From Bacteroidota bacterium (lineage in GTDB: Bacteria > Bacteroidota > Bacteroidia > B-17B0 > Aurantibacillaceae), in contig JANYGR010000513.1 in NCBI GenBank assembly GCA_025359355.1, forward strand, positions 1 to 12,491: 12,491 nucleotides of DNA. The letters run 5' to 3'. This document shows positions 1 to 5,920 of the stretch, one piece after another. The translations under genes were made by a program, and so were the position numbers. The notes below the pieces were generated by a model. The model was not told the origin of the DNA. It searched no databases and saw nothing but the letters and a program-made list of their open reading frames with translations. Each line of letters starts with the position of its first letter. Position 1 is the first letter of the stretch.

Positions 1-494
1 TGGGTACTGTAAGTTTAAATGGCATGACCTTTCAAAAAAATGCACTTAGTACCCCTAACTATTATTCAGATTCAACTTATAGTGCTTTTAGTGCGCCATT
101 TAATTGGGTAATAGGGGGCTCTAGTGCTGTACCTAGTTTTAGTTTTGCTAACACAACGCCTTACCCAACTTATACGGGCTATACAGCTATTGCTGATTCG
201 TTTGTCATAGCAAGTGGTATCACTATACCCTTAACAAATTATAGTGGTGTTGACGAAATAGAAATCTTTTTTTATACAATAGCAGGCACAACAATTACTA
301 CCAACGTTCAGGAATTATATAATCAACCAGCGAGTGCGTATTTTTCTGCCTCTGATTTATCTACGATTGGTTCTGGTAAAATGGCAACGTTGGTTATTAA
401 TTTTTACAAAAAAAACATACAAGTAATTAATGGAAAGAATTATAATTTCCGTACTTCTTATGTAGTTATAAAACCTAATATAAAATTTAAGTAG
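1..494 (+). CDS. C-terminal part of an unrecognised Ser/Thr/Tyr-rich protein
   Basis: The frame is open from the left edge with no stop. The codons before the first internal ATG (position 24) read GTVSLNG and continue smoothly into the rest, so this is the end of a longer gene and not one starting at 24. About 163 residues are visible and the stop is TAG at 492-494. The sequence is rich in Ser, Thr, Tyr and Asn, has alternating hydrophobic stretches such as EIEIFFYTI and MATLVINFY, and contains no cysteine. This suggests an all-beta, probably exported, domain. I do not recognise the family and see no catalytic motif. It does not end in a sorting-domain-like KK-hydrophobic tail. It reads toward the thioesterase-tail remnant near 521. 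That the frame is coding is fairly sure; its function is unknown. Confidence 0.6.
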   Translation, partial: GTVSLNGMTFQKNALSTPNYYSDSTYSAFSAPFNWVIGGSSAVPSFSFANTTPYPTYTGYTAIADSFVIASGITIPLTNYSGVDEIEIFFYTIAGTTITTNVQELYNQPASAYFSASDLSTIGSGKMATLVINFYKKNIQVINGKNYNFRTSYVVIKPNIKFK

Positions 495-513
495 CGTTTC
501 TTGTTTTAATAAA

Positions 514-557
514 CTTAATTTTAATGACCTTCCAATTCTTTTACTGATTCTATCTAT
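514..557 (-). pseudogene. Remnant copy of the 3' end of the thioesterase gene (direct repeat, left copy)
   Basis: This segment matches 1840-1883 without gaps at 38 of 44 positions, with a perfect 17-base run at 534-550. On the minus strand, in the frame of the thioesterase, it reads IESVKELEGH followed by a stop at 521-523; the real gene ends MESVKEFEGN and stop. Three of the six differences fall at third codon positions, which suggests both copies diverged while coding. The next codon upstream (554-556) is TAG where the real gene has TGG (Trp), and homology is lost beyond it. It is therefore a gene tail without a gene. The two copies bracket the patch of small plus-strand genes. Confidence 0.55.
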
Positions 558-662
558 CTTAATAATTGCTTGACCATACAAACAGTACACTCATGGTTTG
601 TGAAGGATAGAATTTAGCTTATGTGATGATTATGCATTAAAACTTGTAACTTGGTAGAGTGG

Positions 663-670
663 AATTTTTG
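663..670 (+). promoter_or_regulatory. Possible -7 element upstream of the beta-rich protein gene
   Basis: AATTTTTG differs by one base from the Bacteroidota -7 consensus TAnnTTTG, and a TTG lies 19 bases upstream at 644-646. If used, transcription would begin near 677, after the TTG codon at 673 and before the ATG at 703. This supports the ATG as the true start. The match is weak in such AT-rich DNA. Confidence 0.3.
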
Positions 671-702
671 AATTGAAAACAAAACCACTTAAATTAGTAA
701 CT

Positions 703-1248
703 ATGCTAAAAATTAATGCAGTTATGTTTTTTATGTTAAACACACTAATTATTAGTGCTCAAGACACTATTAAACATAATCCTAATATTAATCATTTTGT
801 AGGTGTTGATATGGGATATACTGATTATTCTAGTTATTTGAAAACGGATGGCGAAATCAATATTAACTACATTTTTAACCCTTATTTTTTTTGTATTAAA
901 TCCCAAATTGGAATTGCTCCTAAAAGTAATTTTGGAACTTTAACCAAAACATATATAATGGCAGGCTTTAGCACAAATACCAATAAAATTATTTCATGGC
1001 ATTTTTTGTTTGGATTTGGAAGCATTGTTCCTTCTAATAATAACAATAATTATTATTTATTTGATGGTAAAATAAGGCCGGTTATAGAATCGGGGTTTTA
1101 TACTAAACCGTTTAAAAATAAAAGGCATATTTTCGGATTGAATAGCACTCTCTCAACGTATAGTATTTACATTAATGATAGGTATCATATTAGCCAATTG
1201 GCATTTAATATTAATTTAAGTTATAATTTCAAAATAAATAAAAAATAA
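703..1248 (+). CDS. Secreted or outer-membrane beta-rich protein, unrecognised
   Basis: I place the start at the ATG at 703 and not at the in-frame TTG at 673. From 703 the protein begins with a clean Sec signal peptide: MLKIN, then a hydrophobic stretch, ending IISAQ before Asp, a common signal-peptidase I site in Bacteroidota. The mature part, about 160 residues, is rich in aromatic residues and Asn. It has alternating patterns with a Gly or Tyr every other residue (VGVDMGYTDY, WHFLFGFGS, LAFNINLSYNFKI), as in small outer-membrane beta-barrels. The last strand ends YNFKINKK, without the terminal aromatic residue that is usual in such barrels, so the barrel call is tentative. No enzyme motif is visible. 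An orphan sorting-domain-like tail begins almost immediately after the stop. Confidence 0.55.
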   Translation: MLKINAVMFFMLNTLIISAQDTIKHNPNINHFVGVDMGYTDYSSYLKTDGEININYIFNPYFFCIKSQIGIAPKSNFGTLTKTYIMAGFSTNTNKIISWHFLFGFGSIVPSNNNNNYYLFDGKIRPVIESGFYTKPFKNKRHIFGLNSTLSTYSIYINDRYHISQLAFNINLSYNFKINKK

Positions 1249-1297
1249 TCTTAGTACTCAAGGCGATTTTGCTATTAAAAAAGTAGTTGTTCAATAA
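1241..1297 (+). pseudogene. Orphan tail resembling a type IX secretion C-terminal sorting domain
   Basis: Directly after the preceding gene, in another frame, an open stretch reads LSTQGDFAIKKVVVQ and then TAA at 1295-1297. It resembles the end of type A sorting domains of the type IX system, which typically close with a T-x-x-G-x-x-x-KK-V-V-V-Q-like strand at the extreme C-terminus. The frame is closed by TAA at 1235-1237, so at most 19 codons are available and the rest of the cargo protein is missing. It is best read as the scar of a deleted or recombined gene. Because the stretch is so short, chance resemblance cannot be excluded. Confidence 0.4.
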
Positions 1298-1320
1298 TTA
1301 AAAATTTAAACCATTATCCA

Positions 1321-1533
1321 ATGAAAAACCTTCTTATTATTTTTACGTGTAGTTTGTTGTTTACTAATTGTAAGAGAAAGCATTATTATTGTCAGTGTTT
1401 AAACTCGGGTATTGGACCTTATTATCAATATGACTATGGGGTCCAGTTTTCAACTAAAGAATCTCAACTAAAAAAAGAGTGTGACACACATAATACAAAT
1501 CCGAGTCAGCCTTGCATTCTTTATGCTGATTAA
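1321..1533 (+). CDS. Small Cys-rich lipoprotein, copy 1
   Basis: A 70-residue protein with a lipoprotein signal: hydrophobic residues 4-16, then lipobox LFTNC with Cys17 as the lipidated residue, followed by Lys-Arg. The mature chain has Cys24-x-Cys26 within HYYCQC, a central DYGxQF, a TKESQLKK helix-like segment leading into Cys54-Asp, and Cys65 near the end. The four non-lipid cysteines are all kept in the neighbouring copy, so two disulfides in the periplasm or at the cell surface are plausible. Cys10 lies in the signal and is not conserved. I do not recognise the family. It is followed after 26 nt by a paralogue in the same direction, so the two are probably co-transcribed. The lipoprotein call is firm; the function is unknown. 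Confidence 0.7.
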   Translation: MKNLLIIFTCSLLFTNCKRKHYYCQCLNSGIGPYYQYDYGVQFSTKESQLKKECDTHNTNPSQPCILYAD

Positions 1534-1559
1534 AATTTTAAGCCAAAACGCCTACTTTT

Positions 1560-1772
1560 ATGAAAAACCTAATTATTATTTTCACTTTTAGTTTGCTGTT
1601 TACAAATTGTAAACGAAACCATTATTATTGTAGTTGTCAATATAGTAACGGAACAGGTTATCATAAGGATTACGGCACTCAATTTACGACTAAAGAATCT
1701 CAACTTAAAAAAGATTGCGACTCTCATTTCATAGCAGGCCCAGGTGCATATTGTAATCTTCGTGGTGAGTAA
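1560..1772 (+). CDS. Small Cys-rich lipoprotein, copy 2 (tandem paralogue)
   Basis: Also 70 residues and about 60% identical by eye to the preceding protein. The signal peptide and lipobox (LFTNC, Cys17) are almost unchanged, and HYYCSC, DYGTQF, TTKESQLKK, CD-S-H and the final Cys65 are kept. The region between Cys26 and DYG and the C-terminal tail have diverged most, with one residue gained or lost. Strong conservation of the signal and cysteine framework with variable loops fits a secreted disulfide-held mini-protein that duplicated in tandem. The start is ATG with no purine-rich leader, as elsewhere in the window. The role is unknown. Confidence 0.7.
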   Translation: MKNLIIIFTFSLLFTNCKRNHYYCSCQYSNGTGYHKDYGTQFTTKESQLKKDCDSHFIAGPGAYCNLRGE

Positions 1773-1839
1773 GTATTAACTGAAAAATCATGAAAATTTT
1801 TACAGATGATACTGACAGTTTTCCATTTAATCAACGAGG

Positions 1840-1883
1840 CTAAATTTTAATTTCCTTCAAATTCTTTTACTGATTCCATCCAT
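1840..1883. repeat. Direct repeat, right copy (3' end of the thioesterase gene)
   Basis: This is the intact counterpart of the remnant at 514-557: same orientation, ungapped, 38 of 44 bases identical. It covers the last twelve codons and stop of the thioesterase plus seven bases beyond. The two copies lie 1,326 bp apart and enclose the beta-rich protein gene, the sorting-domain-like scar and the lipoprotein pair. Confidence 0.6.
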
Positions 1884-2287
1884 TCTTCTGGAACATAAAT
1901 ACTTTGATTTTTTTCGTAATCAAAACATACCATTGTGCTTTTACCATGAGCAGCAAGCTCAAGGCCAGCATCTGTTTTCACAACCAATAAGTGTTCTATA
2001 TCAAAGCTTTTGTTGCCAAAGCGCGCAATTTTAGTAAAACAATATAAATCATCTTCCAATAAAATAGGACGGGAGTAGTTAATAGTAGTAGATGCTAAAA
2101 TAATTCCTGTTTTTGACCAGTTATTTTTCTTTCTTAAAACATCTTTAAAATAATCAGTACGAGCTGTTTCAAAATACGTTAAATGAACAGCATTGTTAAC
2201 GTGTCCTTGTTTGTCAATATCCTTGAAACGAATTTGAATATTGGCTTGGTGTTTATACGTGTGTAATACTTCTTGTAAGTCGATCAT
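1847..2287 (-). CDS. Acyl-CoA thioesterase, 4HBT hotdog family
   Basis: A 146-residue single-domain hotdog-fold thioesterase of the YbgC/4-hydroxybenzoyl-CoA thioesterase type, expected to hydrolyse an acyl-CoA or acyl-ACP in the cytoplasm. The family signature is intact: RFKDIDKQGHVNN at residues 20-32 (Asp25, Gly28, His29, Asn31-32), followed by YFExAR at 38-43. Sheet segments such as TTINYSRPI (67-75) and STMVCFDY (117-124) also fit the fold. The length is normal. The start codon overlaps the stop of the upstream polyprenyl synthase gene by one base (TAATG), implying translational coupling. The acyl substrate cannot be read from the sequence. A diverged copy of its last codons sits at 514-557. 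Confidence 0.85.
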   Translation of the reverse strand: MIDLQEVLHTYKHQANIQIRFKDIDKQGHVNNAVHLTYFETARTDYFKDVLRKKNNWSKTGIILASTTINYSRPILLEDDLYCFTKIARFGNKSFDIEHLLVVKTDAGLELAAHGKSTMVCFDYEKNQSIYVPEEWMESVKEFEGN

Positions 2288-3270
2288 TAGTTATCTCGAT
2301 TTAATAAATGTAAGGCAAACGCTTTGAGAAGCTCTTTTTTAGAGGCATTGGCATCAAGCTCTGTTAAATGCTTTAATGCAATGTCGGTATGATTATTAGC
2401 TTCTGCTAATGCTAATTCTTTTACACCTAGTGCATTATAAATTGCCGTTACCTGTTTTACTTTTTCTTCGTTTGTGATTTCTTTACTTGATAACAAATAC
2501 GTCAAGTCTTCTGTTTGTTTGCTATTCGCTAATTCGAAAGCATCAAGCAACATAAATGTTTTTTTGTTCGAAATAATATCACCACCAACTTGCTTCCCAA
2601 ATTTTTCATCATCAGCATACACGTCTAATACATCATCTAAAATTTGAAAAGCAATTCCTACATGCTTGCCAAATTCATATAAGTGATTTTGATTAGCTAT
2701 ACTTGCATTTGCACAAATGGCGCCCATTTGCAAGCTACAACCTAAAAGCACAGCTGTTTTATAAGTAATCATATCAATGTATTCGTGAACACTTACTTTC
2801 GTTTGTGTTTCAAAATTCATGTCGTATTGTTGGCCTTCGCAAACTTCTATACTTGTTTTAGAATACAACTTAAGTAAATCATGTATGTGCTCAGGCTTAG
2901 ACTTAGCAAGTACTTGAAAGCCTTTCACCATCATGCCATCACCACTTAGCAAGGCAATATTATGATTCCATTTTTCATGAACGGTTGTGTTGCCTCTGCG
3001 AAGAGGAGCGTTATCTAAAATATCATCATGAATTAATGAAAAGTTATGGAATAATTCTACTGCCATCGCCGAAGGAATAGCAATTTCAGGATTCACATCA
3101 AACAAATCACAACCAACTAAAGTTAATAAAGGCCTAACACGCTTGCCTCCCAAACCAATGATATAAGCCATAGGTTCGTACATTTCTTTTGGCGAGGCAT
3201 TCTGCAAAGAAGTTTGTTCTTCGTGTAATGCTTTTTGTAGGATTTGAAATAAGTTAGAATATTCTTGCAC
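2287..3270 (-). CDS. Polyprenyl diphosphate synthase (short-chain trans type)
   Basis: This 327-residue enzyme condenses isopentenyl diphosphate with allylic diphosphates in the cytoplasm. The expected motifs appear in order: GGKRVRP (41-47), first Asp-rich motif DDILD (82-86) followed by RRG, a GQQYDM segment (146-151), second Asp-rich motif DDVLD (212-216), GKQVGGD (225-231) and NKKT (235-238). The fifth residue before the first motif is Phe77. A bulky aromatic there without a two-residue insertion in the motif usually limits the chain to about C20 (geranylgeranyl type), whereas long-chain quinone-tail synthases have a small residue. I therefore infer a C15-C20 product. It is preceded by rfbA after 8 nt and overlaps the thioesterase start by 1 nt, so it is the middle gene of a three-gene unit. 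Confidence 0.9.
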   Translation of the reverse strand: MQEYSNLFQILQKALHEEQTSLQNASPKEMYEPMAYIIGLGGKRVRPLLTLVGCDLFDVNPEIAIPSAMAVELFHNFSLIHDDILDNAPLRRGNTTVHEKWNHNIALLSGDGMMVKGFQVLAKSKPEHIHDLLKLYSKTSIEVCEGQQYDMNFETQTKVSVHEYIDMITYKTAVLLGCSLQMGAICANASIANQNHLYEFGKHVGIAFQILDDVLDVYADDEKFGKQVGGDIISNKKTFMLLDAFELANSKQTEDLTYLLSSKEITNEEKVKQVTAIYNALGVKELALAEANNHTDIALKHLTELDANASKKELLKAFALHLLNRDN

Positions 3271-3278
3271 CGTCTGTT

Positions 3279-4145
3279 TTATTTTGATTCTACCATTTTT
3301 AGTAAATAGGTTCCATAACCGCTTTTAGTTAATGGCGTTGCAATTTTTATAAGTTGTTCTTTATTAATGAAACCCATAGTAAAAGCAACTTCTTCAATAC
3401 AGCCAATTTTTAATCCTTGACGCTCTTCGATGACTTGCACAAATTGTCCTGCCTGCATTAAGGATGCAAATGTACCTGTATCAAGCCATGCAGTGCCTCT
3501 ATCTAAAATAGATACTTTCAGTTTTTTTCGTTTTAAATATTCTTTGTTTACATCCGTGATTTCGTATTCACCACGAGGCGATGGTTTTAAATCTTTAGCA
3601 ATTTGCACAACAGAATTGTCATAAAAATATAATCCCGGTACTGCGTAATTAGATTTTGGATGCGCTGGTTTTTCTTCAATCGAAAGGACATTGTGGTCTT
3701 TGTCGAAATCAACTACACCATATCGCTCCGGATCGCTTACGTGATAAGCAAATACAACGCCTCCATCAGGATCATTAATTTTTTGTAACATACGCCCCAT
3801 ACCAACACCATAAAAAATATTATCGCCCAATACCAAAGCAACTTTATCGTTACCAATAAATTTTTCGCCTAATACAAACGCTTGCGCTAAACCGTTAGGT
3901 ACTTCTTGAACTACATACGAAAATTTACAACCCAAATCTTCACCTGTTCCTAATAATTTTTGAAAATTAGGTAAATCATGTGGTGTTGAAATAATTAAGA
4001 TTTCGTTAATGCCCGCCATCATCAATACAGATAATGGATAATAAATCATCGGTTTATCGTAAATAGGCATCATTTGTTTACTCATTGCTAATGTTAATGG
4101 GTGTAAACGCGTACCTGAGCCTCCGGCTAATATTATTCCCTTCAT
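3279..4145 (-). CDS. rfbA: Glucose-1-phosphate thymidylyltransferase
   Basis: RfbA/RmlA makes dTDP-glucose from dTTP and glucose 1-phosphate, the first step to dTDP-L-rhamnose and other dTDP sugars of surface polysaccharides. At 288 residues it has the usual family length. Visible motifs are the nucleotide-binding loop GGSGTRL (8-14), SKQMMPIYDKPM (22-33, with Met-Met where Leu-Leu is common), GLAQAF (85-90), LGDN (107-109 region), EEKP (157-160) and AWLDTGT (219-225). The start MKGIILAGG is canonical. No rfbB, rfbC or rfbD lies in the window, so this is a solitary copy placed first in a unit with a polyprenyl synthase and a thioesterase. A hairpin-forming dyad lies in its upstream region. 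Confidence 0.95.
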   Translation of the reverse strand: MKGIILAGGSGTRLHPLTLAMSKQMMPIYDKPMIYYPLSVLMMAGINEILIISTPHDLPNFQKLLGTGEDLGCKFSYVVQEVPNGLAQAFVLGEKFIGNDKVALVLGDNIFYGVGMGRMLQKINDPDGGVVFAYHVSDPERYGVVDFDKDHNVLSIEEKPAHPKSNYAVPGLYFYDNSVVQIAKDLKPSPRGEYEITDVNKEYLKRKKLKVSILDRGTAWLDTGTFASLMQAGQFVQVIEERQGLKIGCIEEVAFTMGFINKEQLIKIATPLTKSGYGTYLLKMVESK

Positions 4146-4181
4146 ATATAGATATTATTGTTTTTAGTTATTATATGGTAT

Positions 4182-4230
4182 CCCACAATTTTCATTGGTG
4201 TTTATTTACAATAAACGTTTTGATAGTGGG
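4182..4230. promoter_or_regulatory. Nested dyad in the rfbA-ctaA divergent intergenic region
   Basis: GTTTATT (4200-4206) and AATAAAC (4210-4216) form a perfect 7-bp inverted repeat around TAC. They sit inside a second pair, CCCAC (4182-4186) and GTGGG (4226-4230). The position between divergent starts, about 37-85 bases before the rfbA ATG, fits an operator or a structured rfbA leader. No consensus -7 element for rfbA was found beside it. Function is inferred from position only. Confidence 0.35.
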
Positions 4231-4335
4231 TATTTCATTTCTCTTTAATTTTTAGTGCTTTAAAAATAGGATTTTATTTTATATGATTATGCCTTTTTCT
4301 CTGCTTTTTTAATGAAATAATAGCCAAATGGTTAG

Positions 4336-4343
4336 TAAATTTG
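4336..4343 (+). promoter_or_regulatory. ctaA promoter -7 element
   Basis: TAAATTTG matches the Bacteroidota housekeeping -7 consensus TAnnTTTG exactly and lies 19 bases before the ctaA ATG. That gives a short leader of roughly 12-15 nt. No clear TTTG -33 box is present at the usual distance upstream, where the sequence is a T run followed by AATG. Confidence 0.6.
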
Positions 4344-4362
4344 CATCCAAAATACTCAAACC

Positions 4363-5421
4363 ATGAAGGCTCAAAACCCTAATAAAGCAGTTATCTATTG
4401 GTTATTAACAGGATGCACGCTTGTATACGTCATGGTTGTTGTAGGCTGCATTACTCGCCTCACACATTCTGGATTATCAATTACGGATTGGAGTTTTATG
4501 GGCTCCATGCCGCCATTGTCTGAGCAAGCTTGGCAAGAGCGTTTTGAATTATATCAACAAAGTCCGGAGTTTACAAAAATAAATTTCATGATGAAATTAG
4601 ATGAATTCAAACACATCTTTTTTTGGGAGTATATTCATAGACTTATCGGTCGCACTATGATGTATGTTTTTGCGATAGGCTTAATTATTTTGATTATTCG
4701 AAAAAAAATAAAAAAAGAAATGTTGCCGTCGTTAATTCTTTTATTTTTTATGGGAGCCATGCAAGCTGTTATTGGCTGGTGGATGGTATATAGCGGATTA
4801 CAAGACAAGCCCGCTGTAAGTCATTTTAGATTAGCAACTCATTTAATGAGCGCCTTTACGTTATTTGCTTTCACGTTTTGGTTTGCCTTAAAATTAATTT
4901 ATCCCAAAGAAGAAACAGAAGCAAGTAATGGTTACAAATTAAAAAGTTTATCGATTGCATTTTTTGTTTTACTGATTATACAAATTATTTATGGTGCTTT
5001 CACGGCGGGTTATGTAGAGGGAGATGCTGCGAAACTTCGTCCAGGAAAAATATTTAACTCTTGGCCAATGATGGGCGATTCGTGGATGCCAGAACAAGTA
5101 ACGATGAAAGATGATTTTTATTTAAACTTTTTTGAGAATGCGAGTGGCATTCAATTCGTACACCGAACCTTAGCAATTTTATTGGTGATTGTGTTTTCGA
5201 TGATTTGGTACAAATCCAATAAATTAAAATTAAATAAAGCTCAGTATATGGGCATTACTCTTTTGATTTATGGTATCACTATACAATTTATTTTGGGTGT
5301 ATATACATTATTATACAGTGTGCCTGTAGTACTAGGTGTATTGCACCAAACGGGAGCTTTCTTTTTATTTGCCAGCTCCGTGTATTTAATTTTTCAAGTG
5401 AGTAGGAAGCAACAATTGTAG
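4363..5421 (+). CDS. ctaA: Haem A synthase (COX15/CtaA family)
   Basis: A membrane enzyme that oxidises the C8 methyl of haem O to the formyl of haem A, the cofactor of aa3-type cytochrome oxidases. Its 352 residues form about eight membrane segments in two four-helix halves. The signature GCITRLTHSGLSITDW lies at 28-43 and FFWEYIHRLIGR at 86-97 (Glu89, His92). Further family histidines are His154/His160 in the first half, His267 in QFVHRTLA and His328 in VLHQTG, as expected for paired haem ligands. The first external loop lacks the disulfide Cys pair of Bacillus-type CtaA, so it belongs to the COX15-like class. It stands alone behind its own -7 element, divergent from rfbA, with no ctaB or oxidase subunit genes beside it. 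It implies an aerobic haem-A oxidase in the organism. Confidence 0.93.
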   Translation: MKAQNPNKAVIYWLLTGCTLVYVMVVVGCITRLTHSGLSITDWSFMGSMPPLSEQAWQERFELYQQSPEFTKINFMMKLDEFKHIFFWEYIHRLIGRTMMYVFAIGLIILIIRKKIKKEMLPSLILLFFMGAMQAVIGWWMVYSGLQDKPAVSHFRLATHLMSAFTLFAFTFWFALKLIYPKEETEASNGYKLKSLSIAFFVLLIIQIIYGAFTAGYVEGDAAKLRPGKIFNSWPMMGDSWMPEQVTMKDDFYLNFFENASGIQFVHRTLAILLVIVFSMIWYKSNKLKLNKAQYMGITLLIYGITIQFILGVYTLLYSVPVVLGVLHQTGAFFLFASSVYLIFQVSRKQQL

Positions 5422-5450
5422 TTTAATATAGTTAAGGAAACTCTAATTGC

Positions 5451-5777
5451 TTAGTTATTGGGTGCTCCAGCATCAATCCAACACACAATATTATCTTTTT
5501 GAGCGCTAGTTAGTGTACTGCCTTTGGGCATAGTCCCATTTACAATAGAGCTTCTAATAGAGGAAGCGGAAGCACTAACTTGCGAATAGGTGCTGTATGA
5601 GCTGTGACAACCAACACAACTACTTTGAATAATAGGTCGCGCATCAATAGAATAGGATTTAACGCTACTACATGTTGGGGTATATGAAGTAGAACTTGTA
5701 GATGTTTTTTTACAAGAAACAACAGCAAAAGAGAATATGCAGACAATTAAAGAGAGAACAAGCATTAATTTTTTCAT
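5451..5777 (-). CDS. Small monohaem c-type cytochrome lipoprotein
   Basis: A 108-residue lipoprotein: Lys-rich start, hydrophobic core, lipobox AVVSC with Cys22 as the lipidated residue, then a Ser/Thr-rich linker (residues 23-34). The domain carries one haem-c site, CVGCH (54-58), preceded by a DARPIIQSS segment. GTMPKG (81-86) supplies Met83 as the probable second axial ligand. The remaining cysteines, Cys36 and Cys99, flank the domain and could form a disulfide. The layout fits the small periplasm-facing cytochromes with a DIxPIxxxxC-like start that are common in Bacteroidota. It is convergent with ctaA, with 29 nt between the stops, and is probably transcribed alone. An electron-transfer role is inferred from the haem motif; the partner is unknown. 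Confidence 0.8.
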   Translation of the reverse strand: MKKLMLVLSLIVCIFSFAVVSCKKTSTSSTSYTPTCSSVKSYSIDARPIIQSSCVGCHSSYSTYSQVSASASSIRSSIVNGTMPKGSTLTSAQKDNIVCWIDAGAPNN

Positions 5778-5857
5778 AAGAAGGTTTTTAAATCGTGAAC
5801 ATAAATGTATAGATTACATTAATCAGTTCTATATATAATGTGTAACCTAAAAGTAAT

Positions 5858-5876
5858 AAAAAAACAGAATGTTTTT
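5858..5876 (-). terminator. Possible intrinsic terminator after the seven-gene unit
   Basis: AAAAACA (5860-5866) and TGTTTTT (5870-5876) form a perfect 7-bp stem with a 3-nt loop, 45 nt past the osmC stop. On the minus strand the stem is followed by further T residues. The stem has only one G-C pair, so termination would be weak. The site also lies upstream of the cytochrome gene. Confidence 0.3.
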
Positions 5877-5920
5877 ATGGTTTAACATACGTTAACTTTA
5901 AAAATAATTTAGTAATTAAT

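Noticed and set aside
357..590. Minus-strand open frame of 77 codons overlapping the end of the first gene
   Set aside because: It runs antisense to an evident coding frame, has no family features, and its codons cross the thioesterase-tail remnant in the wrong frame.
1790..1843. 17-codon open frame (MKIFTDDTDSFPFNQRG) after the second lipoprotein
   Set aside because: Too short and without support; it does not resemble the start of a third lipoprotein copy.
3430..3624. Plus-strand open frame inside rfbA
   Set aside because: It is antisense to a well-conserved gene with intact motifs; it has Cys- and Ser-rich composition typical of a shadow frame and no start signal.
5422..5450. Possible bidirectional terminator between ctaA and the cytochrome gene
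   Set aside because: Only a 5-bp AGTTT/AAACT pair with a long loop and no T tract was found.
5540..5746. Second minus-strand frame inside the cytochrome gene
   Set aside because: It overlaps out of frame with a protein that has a clear lipobox and haem motif; its Leu/Val-rich content comes from the Ser codons of the real gene.
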